Origin: Brachypodium distachyon
Taxonomy: Eukaryota > Streptophyta > Magnoliopsida > Poales > Poaceae
Assembly (NCBI RefSeq): GCF_000005505.3
Contig: NC_016132.3
Coordinates: 34,548,914 to 34,612,913 of the forward strand
Length of the DNA stretch: 64,000 nt
Direction: 5' to 3'
Of the stretch, positions 46,643 to 58,043 are shown in pieces. Position numbers and translations under genes: made by a program. The notes beneath the pieces were generated by a model, which made no database searches, was not told the origin of the DNA, and saw nothing but the letters and a program-made list of their open reading frames with translations. Numbering within the stretch: the stretch's first letter is position 1; each line of letters opens with the position of its first letter.

Positions 46643-47545
46643 TAGGACGCAGAATTTTTGTTGGCAAGAAGTGTCAAAATATACAATGTCAGACTATGAT
46701 ATTGTTACGAATGCTATATTAAAAAAATGCTACTTAGACTGGTAACTATTCTCTCAACTGTTGTCTTTTTTTAGATCATCACCAGCTTTGTACCCGTGCT
46801 TTGCTACGGATCATCACGAAAAGAAATAGGAGTGTCTATTTCTCAATCGACTAAAAAATAGTTATTTCTCGGTTGGCAATTGTAGCTATCCAATGAATTT
46901 TCTTATCCCTCGGACTTACATTAACCTTGCACAAAATCTCAATGATTGAATCAAAAGGTTGTTATGAACGACTTAGAAATAGTTATTTCTCAGTCGCTTA
47001 AGAAATAAACCGAAAATAAAACTTACAACATAAGACAACATGATAGTCAGCTTATGATAGGCTTTGCTGAAGTTGAACTCTGAACCCAAACTAATGGAGG
47101 TGGGAGAGGAAAGACAATAGCAGAGACTATGTAAGTGAGGATTGTGATCTAAAGTTTTAACTCTTGAGTTTGTACAATTTACTTGATAGGGGTGACAAGA
47201 GAAGGATTAGAAAGAAATGAATTGACGACCACCAAATCCAAACTTTACAAGTAGGAAAGATACTAACTTTTGTTCGTGAGAAGTGTCAAGATATACAATG
47301 TCAGACTATAATGTTATTATATATTCCCTCCGTTTCATAATCCTTGTCTCAAATTTTTCAAAAAATTGATATATCTATTCCTAAAAAGCATCTAGATACA
47401 TGTAATATTTCGGCAAGAATTATGATACGGATGGAGTATGAATAAGTGGCCTGTGCGTTGCTATGATCTTCACAAATTATTTATATTCAGAACATGCTAC
47501 TTACAGACTGATAACTATTCTCTTTATTGTTGCCTTTTTTTTAGA
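46643..47545. repeat. Dispersed duplication, one copy split by a MITE
   Basis: Copy 1 (46643-46775) and copy 2 (47265-47333 plus about 47495-47545) share AAGAAGTGTCAA/GAGAAGTGTCAA, ATATACAATGTCAGACTAT, ATGCTACTTA and TAACTATTCTCT in the same order. Copy 2 is interrupted by the Stowaway at 47334-47436, and by about 55 bp more that copy 1 lacks. Confidence 0.75.
47334..47436. mobile_element. Stowaway MITE
   Basis: The left end TTCCCTCCGTTTCATAAT and right end ATTATGATACGGATGGAG are inverted and TA-flanked. It sits inside the second copy of the local duplication. Confidence 0.85.
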
Positions 47546-47853
47546 ACATGTGGCAAACGTTGCTAATGGGCTTAGGTCAAGCCCATAAATTCTGGCTGCT
47601 GTGGTAGCAGAGATTTGCAGATGAAGGAAGATCAACTGTAAATGATATAAATGTATTTCATAATGGATATAATGATCTTCTTTTATCATCGCAGTTGTTG
47701 ATATTTTTTATTAGAAGATTGGTCAAAGTTAAGAATATTTGACAATAAGCAAAAGTTACACACCCCATATTTTGGAACGAATGAATATAACTTTTGCATC
47801 ATCTTTGTTCGAAGCTATTTTTAAAATTTATTAAAAAATATATGCTACATATA

Positions 47854-47937
47854 CTCCCTCCGTTTCATAAAGATTGACACGCTTTTGAAGTAGAGCTAGT
47901 TCAAAACCGCGCCAAACTTTATATGGAACGGAGGGAG
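47854..47937. mobile_element. Stowaway-type MITE
   Basis: CTCCCTCCGTTTCATA at the left and TATGGAACGGAGGGAG at the right, with TA on both sides; 84 bp. Confidence 0.88.
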
Positions 47938-48737
47938 TATATAATACGTGTATCAAATAAATATACTACGGAGTAATTAACCCAATCCACGCAGCGGACC
48001 AGTGCAAAGCAGAGTCATCCGGCGAACCACGTTCTGTTCGCCGTTTAGTACCACCTCGACCGTGACGTGCGGATTCAACGCGTAGATATACCTTGGCCGG
48101 CCACACGTAGCGCCGCGCGGCAAGCGCGGTTAGCACAGCAGTCAAATCGATTCGTACGTTGAGACCACAAGCGGTAGCGCGAGGAGCGGAGCGGCTTGCC
48201 CCTCTCGCGATCGACGGCGCGCCGCCGGTAGCAAAAGAGAGCGGCACAGACAAAAAACGGACGCAAAATAACCGGAGGCAGCCAACGAACGACTATAGTT
48301 GAATAATAAAATGAACGTGTTAAACCGAATAATAACCGGACACAAACACACGCGGACGAACCGACGGATTGTGAAATGGAGAGGCGCTTCCTAGAACAAC
48401 AGCAGAAGATGACGCGACATACAGATAATTGGCAGCAGAGGATGATGACACGTTGCGACGACATACAGATACAGATAAAGCCGGTTCAGGATTCAGTTAG
48501 CTCGATCGGGGCACCCTTCTCAAGAGCGGCGGCGCACTCGATCCGACTCTCGTGTAGCTACTCGATGGCGGGTTGTGTTCTTCGGGAGCGGCAGCGCGCT
48601 TTGGCGTTACTATTTCTCATAGCACACAACACGTGTGCTTTGCTTTTTCCTCTTTTTTGAATACAAATATACATGTCTTAACTTGCGCTTAAGAAAAAGA
48701 GATCTCAAAAAAAATACTCCGTACATGTTGTAACGGA
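47938..48737. other. Intergenic, no supported gene
   Basis: Moderately GC-rich between 48000 and 48260. Frames are open on the minus strand, but no domain or splice-supported model was recognised. Confidence 0.35.
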
Positions 48738-49122
48738 CTGATAAAAGAGTAAATTGCAGAGGAACACATAAGTAGCAGCTCTTGTAACAGAAAACCACGA
48801 ATCCAAGTTTTTTTAACTAATACCACGACATGAAAACTAATGAATAACAAAAAACCCGAAAGTGGCCGGTTGGAGCTAGTTAGCATTTGTGGCCCACATG
48901 TCATACACAAGAGCCGGTTCTTTGGCTCGCAGCTCATTCCCGGCAGCCGAGCCGACTCTTCATTTACACGTGGACGAGCCGGCTCGTTCCCCTCTCCTTC
49001 CCGTTCTTCTTCCCAGCTACGGCCACGAGTGCCCCCCGCCGCCGCGCCGAGCGCAACCGCACAAGACGACACCACATCCGCAGGCGCGGATCTGAGCGTT
49101 AGTGGGAGAGAGATCGGTGGAG

Positions 49123-49416
49123 ATGGCAGGGAGGCTAACCGCGATGGGGTCCCGCGTCCTTGGCGGCCATGGCGCCGCCGCACGTGCCGCAACCTCCGCT
49201 CTCCGGCACCGCGCCGGCATGGGTCTCCCCGCCGGCAGACACATCGTTCCTGACAAGCCCGTAAGCTAGGACACAGCCCCCCCCCCCCCCCCCCCCACAC
49301 ACACACACCCGTCTCTCCTTTTCTCTCTTCGTGTCATCGGGGGGATTGGGGGGTGCTCCTCGCAGCTGCCGACGAACGACGAGCTGGTGTGGGACAACGG
49401 AACGCCCTTCCCGGAG
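49123..49416 (+). pseudogene. NDUFB8: 5' fragment of NDUFB8 (complex I beta subcomplex subunit 8), captured
   Basis: Exon 49123-49260 (46 codons, beginning MAGRLTAMGSR and ending MGLPAGRHIVPDKP) is followed by a GT-AG intron. Exon 2 starts at 49366 with LPTNDELVWDNGTPFPE. This matches the conserved N-terminal half of plant NDUFB8, a mitochondrial inner-membrane subunit of complex I. Homology stops at 49416, exactly after PFPE. The membrane-spanning C-terminal half is missing and unrelated sequence follows. No disabling mutation is visible in the part present, so capture looks fairly recent. The intron contains a run of 21 C followed by CA repeats. Confidence 0.85.
49277..49297. repeat. Poly(C) tract followed by CA repeat
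   Basis: Twenty-one consecutive C, then (AC)n, inside the intron of the captured NDUFB8 fragment. Length in an assembly may be unreliable. Confidence 0.8.
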
Positions 49417-50031
49417 CAGGGACGACGAGCCAGTCCCAGACCCCGGGCGTCCTCTCGGCCAGGCCCAGTTCTGCCGCCCTGCAAACCCACCGGCCATTAC
49501 CGCCGGAGCAGCAGCGGCGCGTGTCCCGATCCGGTGGAGCCTGTCCCGATCGAGGAAGACGGACTCGAGGTAGACGGTGTCCTTTCTTCGGCTCAGCAGC
49601 TGTTGGCTCGGCTCAAGCCGATGGCTCAAATAAAAATTATCTCAGAAACCTGTCTCTTGAGTATGACGTGTGGGTCCGAATCATTAACTTGGATAAAACC
49701 AATGATTTATGTGTTTTTTTTTACTCATTAGTCGGTACGAGTTAAAAGCTTTTGAATTCGTGGGTTTTTGTTACGAGAGCCTCTCGATGTCTCTGTGCAA
49801 TTTACTCTCGGTAAGACTGCGGCCGGCCCGTGAAACGGTGAAAGGCCTGGCGAAGATTCTCGCCTTTTCACCCAAACGGATATCCTGCTCTGCCTAGTTT
49901 GCATCGACGCTTCTCCCACTTGAAAACGGCAACGCACACGCTTCCATCGGGGAGGGACAACAACACAGCTGCAACTCTGCAAGCAGAGCAAAGGGAGCGC
50001 CGCGAAGCCGACGATTCAAGCCTGACCGACG

Positions 50032-53000
50032 ATGGAGGTCAAGTGCCGGCGTCTGGAGGGGAAGGTGGCCGTCGTGACGGCCTCCACGCAGGGCATCGGC
50101 CTCGCCATCGCCGAGCGCCTCGGCCTCGAGGGCGCCGCCGTCGTCATCTCTTCACGCAGGCAGGTCGACACTCTTCCCCACCCTCCTCCTGCCTGGTGGT
50201 TCTCGGTTGCCTCTGCGCCAGCTCGTTTCTCTCTGATCTGGGTGGTTTCTTTGCTGCAGAAGAACGTGGACGAGGCGGTGGCGGGGCTCAGGGCCAAGGG
50301 GATCACCGTGCTCGGAGCCGTCTGCCACGTCTCCAACGCGGAGCAGCGCAAGCACCTCATCGACGCGGCCGTCAAGGTGAGTTTGAGAATTTTGGGATCT
50401 CTGGCTCTGACTGTAGTGGGCGGTGATTCCGTGCGTCGGTGCTGTGGTTACTTATTACAGTATTATCAGATTCGTTACTTAGGAGTTGGGATGTTGGAAG
50501 AGATCAGCACTCTGTAGTTCAATTTTGGTCTGGGGTGAGGATTAGGTTTACGACTGAGTTGTTCTTAGCATATTGACTGAATTCAGCATAGCATTCTTGT
50601 TGCCTGTTGGGCAAAATGTGAGGGGGGCGAAACTGCAGTTCTGAACAAAGCAGTTTTCTGTCGAAACCCAACTAGAGATCTCATTTGGAGAGCAGTATAT
50701 GTGCATCCACAACTGTGGAAATTTTTTAGTTCTTTACTATGTAACTAATAAATTGAAACACATTCATCCACGTCTCCACCTGATTTTCCAAACTTGCTTG
50801 AAGTTATTTAACAAAAATATATCAAACGAACCAACTAAAACTCAATGAACCACAATAACCAACCACCTAAAAAATCTCTAACAGTAATGGAAGATGATGC
50901 CTGATGCGGTACACAAATCCGTAGGTGTGGCACCAGCCTAGGCGGAACTGAGTGAGCCTGACAGCATGGCCAAGGTGTGGAATGGGCCAAGTCGACAGTA
51001 ATGTCCTAATGTGACCAGTTATATAATTTGTATCCATAGCAAATCACGGGTATTCAGTTAGTTTATTTAAATTGTATAGTTGCTACTCAGTTGAGCTTAA
51101 ATTCCCTCCATGTCTGATGATGTGAGCTTACACTACCTCCATGTCTGATGATGTAATAAGAGTCTATGATAGATTCACACAGTTAGTGTATGAACTTACA
51201 TGTACTTATGCTTATAGCAACCAAGCATTAAAATTATTGTAGCAGTGAACAGTTTGTAGTTTGTACGTCGATTTGTGATATAAGAGATAGTTTGGGGATG
51301 AAGAAAGAAGAATCAGGGAGCAGAATGCATTTTCTCTCAGTCGATAGGCAATACCATTACACGACAAGGCTTAAAACCAGGTTCTCGTGCAGCCTGTCCA
51401 TGAAGCTAGAATGTAACGCAATTAGTGACCTGAATGACATGAGCCAGCAGCTGACACAGCCCAAGTGCCTGGAGTTCAAATTATGACGGGTCTCGCCTCC
51501 TTTTGTGGGTTTTTTGTTCGTGATGTTCATTATCATTGGCACCAGGCGATTCTGTTCCTGTACAGAGCTGCTCCATGACAACAATTATTTATGTTTTGCA
51601 GAATTTTGGACATATTGATATTGTTGTCTCCAATGCCGCTGCAAATCCCTCCGTAGAGGGCATACTCGAAACGAAAGAGTCCGTACTTGACAAGCTATGG
51701 GACATTAATGTTAAAGCTTCCATTCTTCTTCTTCAGGTAAATGAATTCTGCATTCTAAATCACAATTTACATGTTCTATAGATCAACTTTTGTGCAGTAC
51801 ATCACTTATTCTTTTCCTTATGTTAGGATGCCGCACCACACTTGACGAACGGATCATCTGTGATAATAATTTCTTCAATTACTGGTTATAATCCTGAATC
51901 AGGTTTAGCGATGTATGGTGTTACAAAAACTGCTCTTTTGGGTCTCACAAAGGTATATGTTAATCCTTCGTAACTGTTGTGTTGGTCCTGCGTCTGCGTA
52001 TTGATTCATATCAAAGCTGTCTTGTCATTCTCTTTATATAAAGAATGGAGAACAATGTTCCGTTGTGTTCATTAATCCCTTTGTTTCACTTTATTTTTGT
52101 CCACAAACCACCATGTGCATAACCGCACAGACCTTGCAAGCACTGAAACTGAGAAAAAGTTAACGGGGTGTGCTTAGTTGTTACCTATCAAATATTAAAA
52201 GATATGCTCCGAACACCTAATCTCTTAAAGCATTTAACTATGGGTAGTCAGTGGAATCATTGCATCTTGATTCGCTCAATGGACTATTACGTTCAAATGA
52301 TGATTCTTGGGAGTTGGGACCATGGACTGATATAGTAAAACGGACAGGGTAGTTGTTATGATAAAAATATTATATATGTGAGAACATATTTATTGTAAGC
52401 TGTTAACTAGTGCACAGTTGATTAAACAAGGATCACATTTAGGTAACACTTAATTATATGTGAGAGTTATGTTCGACAGCTGAGACATGCTCCTTCCTTG
52501 TGGTGACACTTGACTTTAGAGAGCAAAGCTGACCCTATCACGGTGAGTGTATGCTCCTAAGAAATTATGCAAAATGATCTGGTAGCTACAAGTTAATTAC
52601 AATTAAACCTTAAATTTTCTCTAACTGGGAATTTTCTCGCTGTATAAGTATAAGAGATTGAATGTTGGACTACCTTGAGAAAGTTTTTCAGTTGGATACT
52701 ACATTTCTTCCAAATCCTTGCACAATACCGCGATAATTGTTTATGTACTGTGAAGTATATAGACTACAGTTAACAATATTCAGTGATTTTCACATCCGTG
52801 AAGGCCTAACCATGATTTATGTGACTACGAATATGCAAACAGGTGCTCACAAGCTCGATAGAAGTTATTTAATTAGCATGATGACTGTTGCACTCACATA
52901 TGGCGCCAGATATTGCATGGGAGCTATAGTTTAGAATACCAGTATACCACATTTCCTGGACTTAAAAAAGGAAAATTATAAACTTTGTAAAGATATTATA

Positions 53001-53765
53001 TTAGTGATGATTGTAGATTTTCTTTACTTATCCTTGTGTGCACATGATTTTGAATTGTTTTGTTGTGCATTTCGAAATAATATCAAAACACTCACACGTC
53101 TGGTATGATTGCTCAAAAATATGATCACAAGTGCATTGTACAAAAACAAAAGAGACTATAACTACGCTGTACAAAAATTAAGTGCAATCATATCTTTTTC
53201 TTTTGTATGATGCACATATTATAATATTTGCACATTTCTTTTGCACATGATTTTTATGTGGTCACCTGTAAGCTTACATATGCTTTTCCTTCAAAATTGT
53301 CATGGTATACATTGTTTTGGACCTGAAGAGCTCTTTTCTCCACTGATTATCCTTTTCTAATTTCTAGGCTCTTGCTTCCGAGATGGGCCCAAAGACTCGT
53401 GTTAACTGTATAGCTCCTGGTTTTGTTCCTACACGTTTTGCTGGCTTCCTCACAACTAATGAGACCCTTGTAAGTAGTACTCCTTTTCCGTATATTTTGA
53501 TTGCAAACTATTTCAGAACAAATGTTTACTGTGTAAATAGTTATAGTTCCTGCACCAACAAAATCCAATATATGTATTCTTCCATGGACATGTACCTAAC
53601 CAAAACATTTTACAGAGAAAGGAGCTTATCGAGAGGAGCTCGCTCAAGAGACTGGGCACCGTGGAAGACATGGCTTCAGCCGCAGCGTTCCTGGCATCTG
53701 ATGACGCGTCGTTCATTACAGCTGAGACCATTGTCGTTGCTGGAGGAACACAATCCAGACTGTAA
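50032..53765 (+). CDS. IBR1: Peroxisomal short-chain dehydrogenase/reductase, IBR1/SDRA (DHRS4) type
   Basis: Six exons (50032-50163, 50260-50376, 51602-51736, 51827-51952, 53368-53469, 53616-53765), all phase 0, give 253 residues, a classical SDR length. The cofactor motif is VTASTQGIG (15-23), with Ser-Thr-Gln in the TGxxxGxG loop. NAA lies at 94-96, the catalytic serine in IISSITG (near 144-145), and Tyr158/Lys162 in YGVTK. The protein ends SRL, a peroxisomal targeting signal type 1, as in Arabidopsis IBR1/SDRA and animal DHRS4. In Arabidopsis IBR1 is implicated in peroxisomal conversion of indole-3-butyric acid to auxin; the same role here is inferred. The start follows a GC-rich leader, and a Pack-MULE ends 224 bp upstream. 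Confidence 0.95.
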
Positions 53766-54101
53766 ACCTGGCTGAAGTCCGGAGGCTCAAATCAGCTGAA
53801 GTTGAGTACATTACATTGGCATGGTCAATAAATCTAGTGCTGGTATAGGTACGCTAGTACTGCTGTGTCGCCCTTAGATAATCACATGTATACTGTAATA
53901 AATTTGATGACAATTTTGTTTTGGACGCAATATCATCATTAAACTTGTTTGGATAGTTCGATATAGTCCTTGAACTAAAAAACTGCCCTTGTAGAACACC
54001 AAACTTGTTTATATACTGTATATCTTGCTTTCTCGCTGATGTGGCACTTTTGCGATGAACGGGGCCTACAACAGCCACCACGAGTAGTCGTGTCTAGCTT
54101 G
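53766..54101. other. 3' flank of the IBR1-like gene
   Basis: Presumed 3' untranslated region and intergenic DNA; nothing else seen. Confidence 0.4.
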
Positions 54102-54625
54102 TAAGCTCTAGAGTAAATTACACCGCATGTCCATGAACTTGGCAGCGATATTTAGTTTCATCCATTAACTTGAAAACTATTCAAATGACTCACTAAACTT
54201 GACAGCTTTGTTCATTTTAGTCCAAATGGTCAAAATCAGGTGAAATTCGTCCACGATGGCATGTGTCGTGGACCTGGCTGGTGTGTGAGGGGACTTTTCA
54301 CAATTTTCTATGGACCTTTTCTGTTTAATCCCCTCGAATCTCTAGAATGGGGAGACGTTGCCCTCGCCGGTGAACCCACTTCGGGTTGGCATATGCGGCG
54401 TCCACGCGAATGGCTCCGTCGATGGGTTCGGCGGCGGCTACTCGAACAGCCAGATCCACGCTACATGCCATCATGACCGAATTTCGTCTGAATCTAGCCA
54501 TTTGGACTAAAATGAGCAAAGCTGTCAAGTTTAGTAAGTCATTTGAGGAATTTTCAAGTTAATGGATGAAACTGAACATCGCTGTCAAGTTCATTGACCC
54601 GCAGTGTAATTTCCTCTAAGCTCTA
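54102..54625. mobile_element. Mutator-type MITE with perfect 9-bp target duplication
   Basis: TAAGCTCTA at 54102-54110 is repeated exactly at 54617-54625. Between them the element (54111-54616) has inverted ends GAGTAAATTACACCGC and GCAGTGTAATTTCCTC and arms of roughly 140 bp (CATTAACTTGAAAA, AAACTTGACAGCTTTG, TTTTAGTCCAAATGG and their inverts). The 9-bp duplication and long inverted ends are diagnostic of Mutator-like elements. The GC-richer core (about 54330-54475) may be captured host sequence but was not identified. Confidence 0.9.
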
Positions 54626-54689
54626 ATACATCAGTTCTGTCACAAATACTTGTTGCCATTAGCACAAAGGGATTAACCAATCTCCTTAC

Positions 54690-55872
54690 TCTGCCGGCTT
54701 ATGGAGAGATATAGGGAGCGAAGCAGGACCTACACATCGTTTTTATTGACTTGAAGAAGGCTTATGACAGGATACCAAGGACGGTCATGTGGTGGGCATT
54801 AGAGAAGCACAAAGTCCCAATGAAGTACATTTCCCTCATCGAAGATATGTACTCTAATGTTGTGACAAGTGTTCGCGTAGGAAGTAGTGAGACTGATCCA
54901 TTTCCAGTTACGATTGGACTACATCAAGGGTCGGCCTTGAGCCCATACATTTTTGACTTGGTGATATAGATGAGGTCACTAATGATATACAAGGAGATAT
55001 TCCCTGGTGTATGCTCTTTGCTAATGATGTGGTTCTAATAGAAGAGAGCAGGGTGGGCGTCAGTAGGAAGCTAGAGCTGTGGAGACAAACCTTGGAATCC
55101 AAGAGGTTTAAGCTCAGTAGGACTAAGACCGAGTATATGTGGTGCAAATTTAGTGGCTCTAGGTGCGCTGACGGAGAGGTTAGTCTAGGAGGGCAAATAG
55201 TGCCTAAGAGGGACACCTTTCGATACTTGGATTCAATGCTGCAAAGCAATGGGCGTATCGATGAGGATGTTAGCCACACGATCAAGGCAAGGTGGATGAA
55301 GTGGCGGCAAGGGTATGGAATTCTATGTGACAAGAAGGTCCCACATAAGTTAAAAGGTAAGTTTTATAGGACGGCCGTCAGACCTGCCATGCTTTATGGA
55401 GCGGAATGTTGGCCCACCAAAAGACAACACATCCAACAAATGAGTGTGTCCGAGATGCGTATGCCAAGGTGGATGTGTGGACACACAAGAAGAGACCGGA
55501 TCAGAAATGAGGTGATTCGTGATAGGGTAGGGGTGGCATGAATTGAAGAAAAACTTGTACAAAACAGACTTATGTGGTTCGGGCATGTCCAACGGAGGCC
55601 ACCAGAAGCACCAGTAAACAGTGGAATTTTAAAGGGTTTTGATAATGCTAAGAGGGGTAGAGGACGACCTAAGTTAACATGGGTGGAGGCAGTTAAAAGG
55701 GACCTAAAAGACTAGAATGTGTCCAAAGATCTGGCTTTCGACAGGGCTGCATGGAAATCTGCAATCCATGTGTTTGAACCTTGATTTTTTCTTTGTTTTT
55801 GTGTTTACCCACATTTTTCTGTTTGGGTTTCATATCTAATCTACCCCAATTTGCTTGGGACAAAAGGCTTAG

Positions 55873-55905
<33 letters not shown>
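54690..55905 (+). mobile_element. RTE-type LINE remnant with (TTG)n tail
   Basis: The plus-strand translation gives successive pieces of an RTE reverse transcriptase: [34 protein letters not shown], then [13 protein letters not shown], where the catalytic F-A-D-D is FAND. After these come the C-terminal motifs [20 protein letters not shown] and NRLMWFGHVQRRP. Several in-frame stops and shifts interrupt it, for example near 54968, 55540 and 55713. It ends in a (TTG)n run at about 55872-55905, the typical 3' tail of plant RTE elements. The 5' part, including the endonuclease, is absent. Dead copy. Confidence 0.88.
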
Positions 55906-55906
<1 letters not shown>

Positions 55907-56120
55907 ACGTACTCAATCAATAAAGAATATCAAGGGCGAGAAGTTGACTATAACGAAAGCAATTCCTATCGACATGAATCTGCGCACACCCAACACCACA
56001 ATTCCATACTCAACAAAACCTGAATACATAAACTGAACTCATAAGAACAAATTTAGTTGGCGGTGGACGTGGCATTTGGCATGGGTCACGATTATCAAAC
56101 CAATTTTTAATGAGCACCCA

Positions 56121-56500
56121 GGTCCTAATTTTATTTTAAGTGGCGCATGCGAGGTCCTAAGCTGGTTCCGTCCCGTTTGACCTGCCTACGTGGCAAGTTG
56201 ACGCGGTACACGTCGGCAGGGATGCCACATTCAAAAGCAATTTCATTTCAATTTCAAAGGAGTTTCATTCATAAACTTGAATGTGAGAACTTTATGAATG
56301 AAACTCTTTTGAAATTGAAATGAAATTGTTTTTGAAATTAAATGTGAGAAGTTTATAAACGGAACTCCTTTGAAATTGAAATGAAACTGCTTTTGAATGT
56401 GCCCTCCGTTGACGTGTACTGGGTCAACTTGCCACGTAGACGGGTCAAACGGGCCGGAACCAGCTTAGGACCACATGTGCGCCTAAATAAAAATAGGACT
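56121..56500. mobile_element. Foldback element related to 7480-8222
   Basis: Left arm from GGTCCTAATTTTA through GGTCCTAAGCTGGTTCCG and GCCACATTCAAAAGCA; right arm is the mirrored copy ending AAATAGGAC. The centre contains nested inverted pieces (TTTCAATTTCAAAGGAG and CTCCTTTGAAATTGAAA). Related sequence continues to about 56570 (TAGGACTAAAGTGACACC), the motif also seen at the edge of the first foldback element. Confidence 0.75.
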
Positions 56501-56570
56501 TAGCTTTGCAATTTCATAATTTTAGGACTAAAGTGACACCAATTCAATAATAGTAGGACCGTGGATGTAT

Positions 56571-57534
56571 TTACCTCATCTTTAATTGCAGAGACGCAAA
56601 TGGATAGAGTACACTCTTTAGTTAAATAAATAAATTGTTCTTTCAAAAAGTGACGTAACTTTGCAAATTTATTCATTTGATTGAACTAACCAGGGTCGGA
56701 GAGTACTTTAATGATGACTCATTTGCATGATTGCATCTCTATTTTATTGGATAGGAAGATGGGAACATCCAAACCAGAATATGTCCTTTCAGTTAAAAAA
56801 AAAAGAATATGTCCTTTCGGGTGCAAATGTACAGCTAAGATGGAACATACAATCCACCACTTTGTATATTTTGACAGAACCCTTACATACATGCCTTTCT
56901 CACTGTCACTCTATCCCTTTCTCTCGTCCTAAATGAGGGGGTTTCGTATAACAAGTCATGCAACAAAATGACCGATGGTGCGCTCACTGGTTGTATATCT
57001 CCCTACTCAGTAGTCACCATATGTGTCGTTAGTTCGTTTTCAACAAAGGCAAGGCACTCCTGCTACGTATCCCAAATCTCCGTTGTACGGGATAGTTTCT
57101 TACTGTCTCCTTCGATAGTTCCACCCGAAGGAGAGCACTTCTGTACAGCCACAAGGTTCTTCGTTTGTACAGCCACAAGGTTCTTCATTTGTCTCTACAC
57201 AATGCTTTTTAAAAAGAACGACCAGTAGAGGTTTCTTCTATAGGGTCCATAGCACGAGAACTTGTACCACAAAATGAGAACATGATTGCAAAGGGAAATT
57301 CAATTTATTGGAATAGACATGCTTAACATACAACTTTCCTTTTCAAGAAGCCCTGAACACACAGAACAAGAGATGAGATTACTTCACCACCAAGAAGTTA
57401 CAACTCTTGATCTTTGGAGCACACAATACAAATGTGGAAGGAAATGGTACAACTAGTACTGCTAGGGTCAGGCTGTATTCTTCTGCCGATGCCTTTGCAA
57501 CACTCCTGCTTGATCGTATTGATCTTACATATAC
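56571..57534. other. Intergenic, nothing recognised
   Basis: No supported gene. GTACAGCCACAAGGTTCTTC is tandemly repeated twice at about 57143 and 57167. Confidence 0.4.
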
Positions 57535-57628
57535 CCCTAAATTCTTGACTCAAATATAGATGTATCTATTCTTAAAAAGCGTCTAGATACATGTAATATT
57601 TCGACAACAATTTAGGATCGGGGAGAAT
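57535..57628. mobile_element. Degenerate Stowaway-like MITE
   Basis: CTAAATTCTTGACTCAAAT, GATGTATCTATTC and TCTAGATACATGTAATATT follow the order seen in the element at 47334-47436, but the termini have decayed. Confidence 0.55.
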
Positions 57629-57689
57629 AGCAATTACAAGGTGGATCTCGCTCATAACTTTGAGTCTATGGAGGCAGATTGATCTTGAT

Positions 57690-58043
57690 GAGGGGGGCCC
57701 CGATCTTCTCAGAGAGCAAAGTGGATAACTTGTATGATTCTACAAATCTTCTGGCTGTTCACCCGTTGCCGCACGACGAACTTGCAACCCAATGGAAATT
57801 CGCAACACCACACATTTGCGCAGTAGTCCGCCGACCACAAGCGGTTTCACAATCTTCCAATTCCCAGCGAAACGACAGATTACGCTCGAACTTTTCAGTA
57901 GATAAAACACCCTATCGAAACGAATATGGTGTAGGTAAAATTCCTGATTGAAACAAAGAGGAATTATATACTTTCAGATGAATGCTTGGAGCAATTCAAC
58001 AAAAGGTTCTGAATAAGCTAAAACGTGGTCCCCAAACAAAATC
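57690..58043 (-). repeat. Left inverted arm (LTR/UTR-like) of the rearranged gypsy element
   Basis: This is the reverse complement of about 61554-61890 with roughly 90 per cent identity by eye. Both contain, in element orientation, GGACCACGTTTTAGC, CATATTCGTTTCGATAGGG, CGGACTACTGCGCAA and AAGTTCGTCGTGCGGC. Here it directly follows the interrupted reverse transcriptase on the minus strand. Confidence 0.85.

Larger units (their letters stand above)
48747..49807. mobile_element. Pack-MULE carrying an NDUFB8 gene fragment
   Basis: The left end GAGTAAATTGCA and right end TGCAATTTACTC are exact inverts. Subterminal arms match for roughly 150 bp (left CTCTTGTAACAGAAAACCACG, right the reverse of CTCGTAACAAAAACCCACG; further in, CACATGTCATACACAAGAG against CACACGTCATACTCAAGAG). 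The flanking 9-mers CTGATAAAA and TCGGTAAGA agree at only 5 of 9 bases, so no clean duplication survives. The interior is a host gene piece in plus orientation. It ends 224 bp before the start codon of the IBR1-like gene. Confidence 0.82.

Noticed and set aside
48689..49306. 205-codon minus-strand frame
   Set aside because: Antisense to the captured NDUFB8 exon and to the element arms; glycine run comes from the poly(C) tract.
55851..56036. Frame starting with a poly-valine run
   Set aside because: Translation of the (TTG)n tail of the RTE element.
57143..57187. Short tandem repeat as a possible CRISPR-like array
   Set aside because: Only two 24-bp copies, no spacers, and a plant nuclear context.
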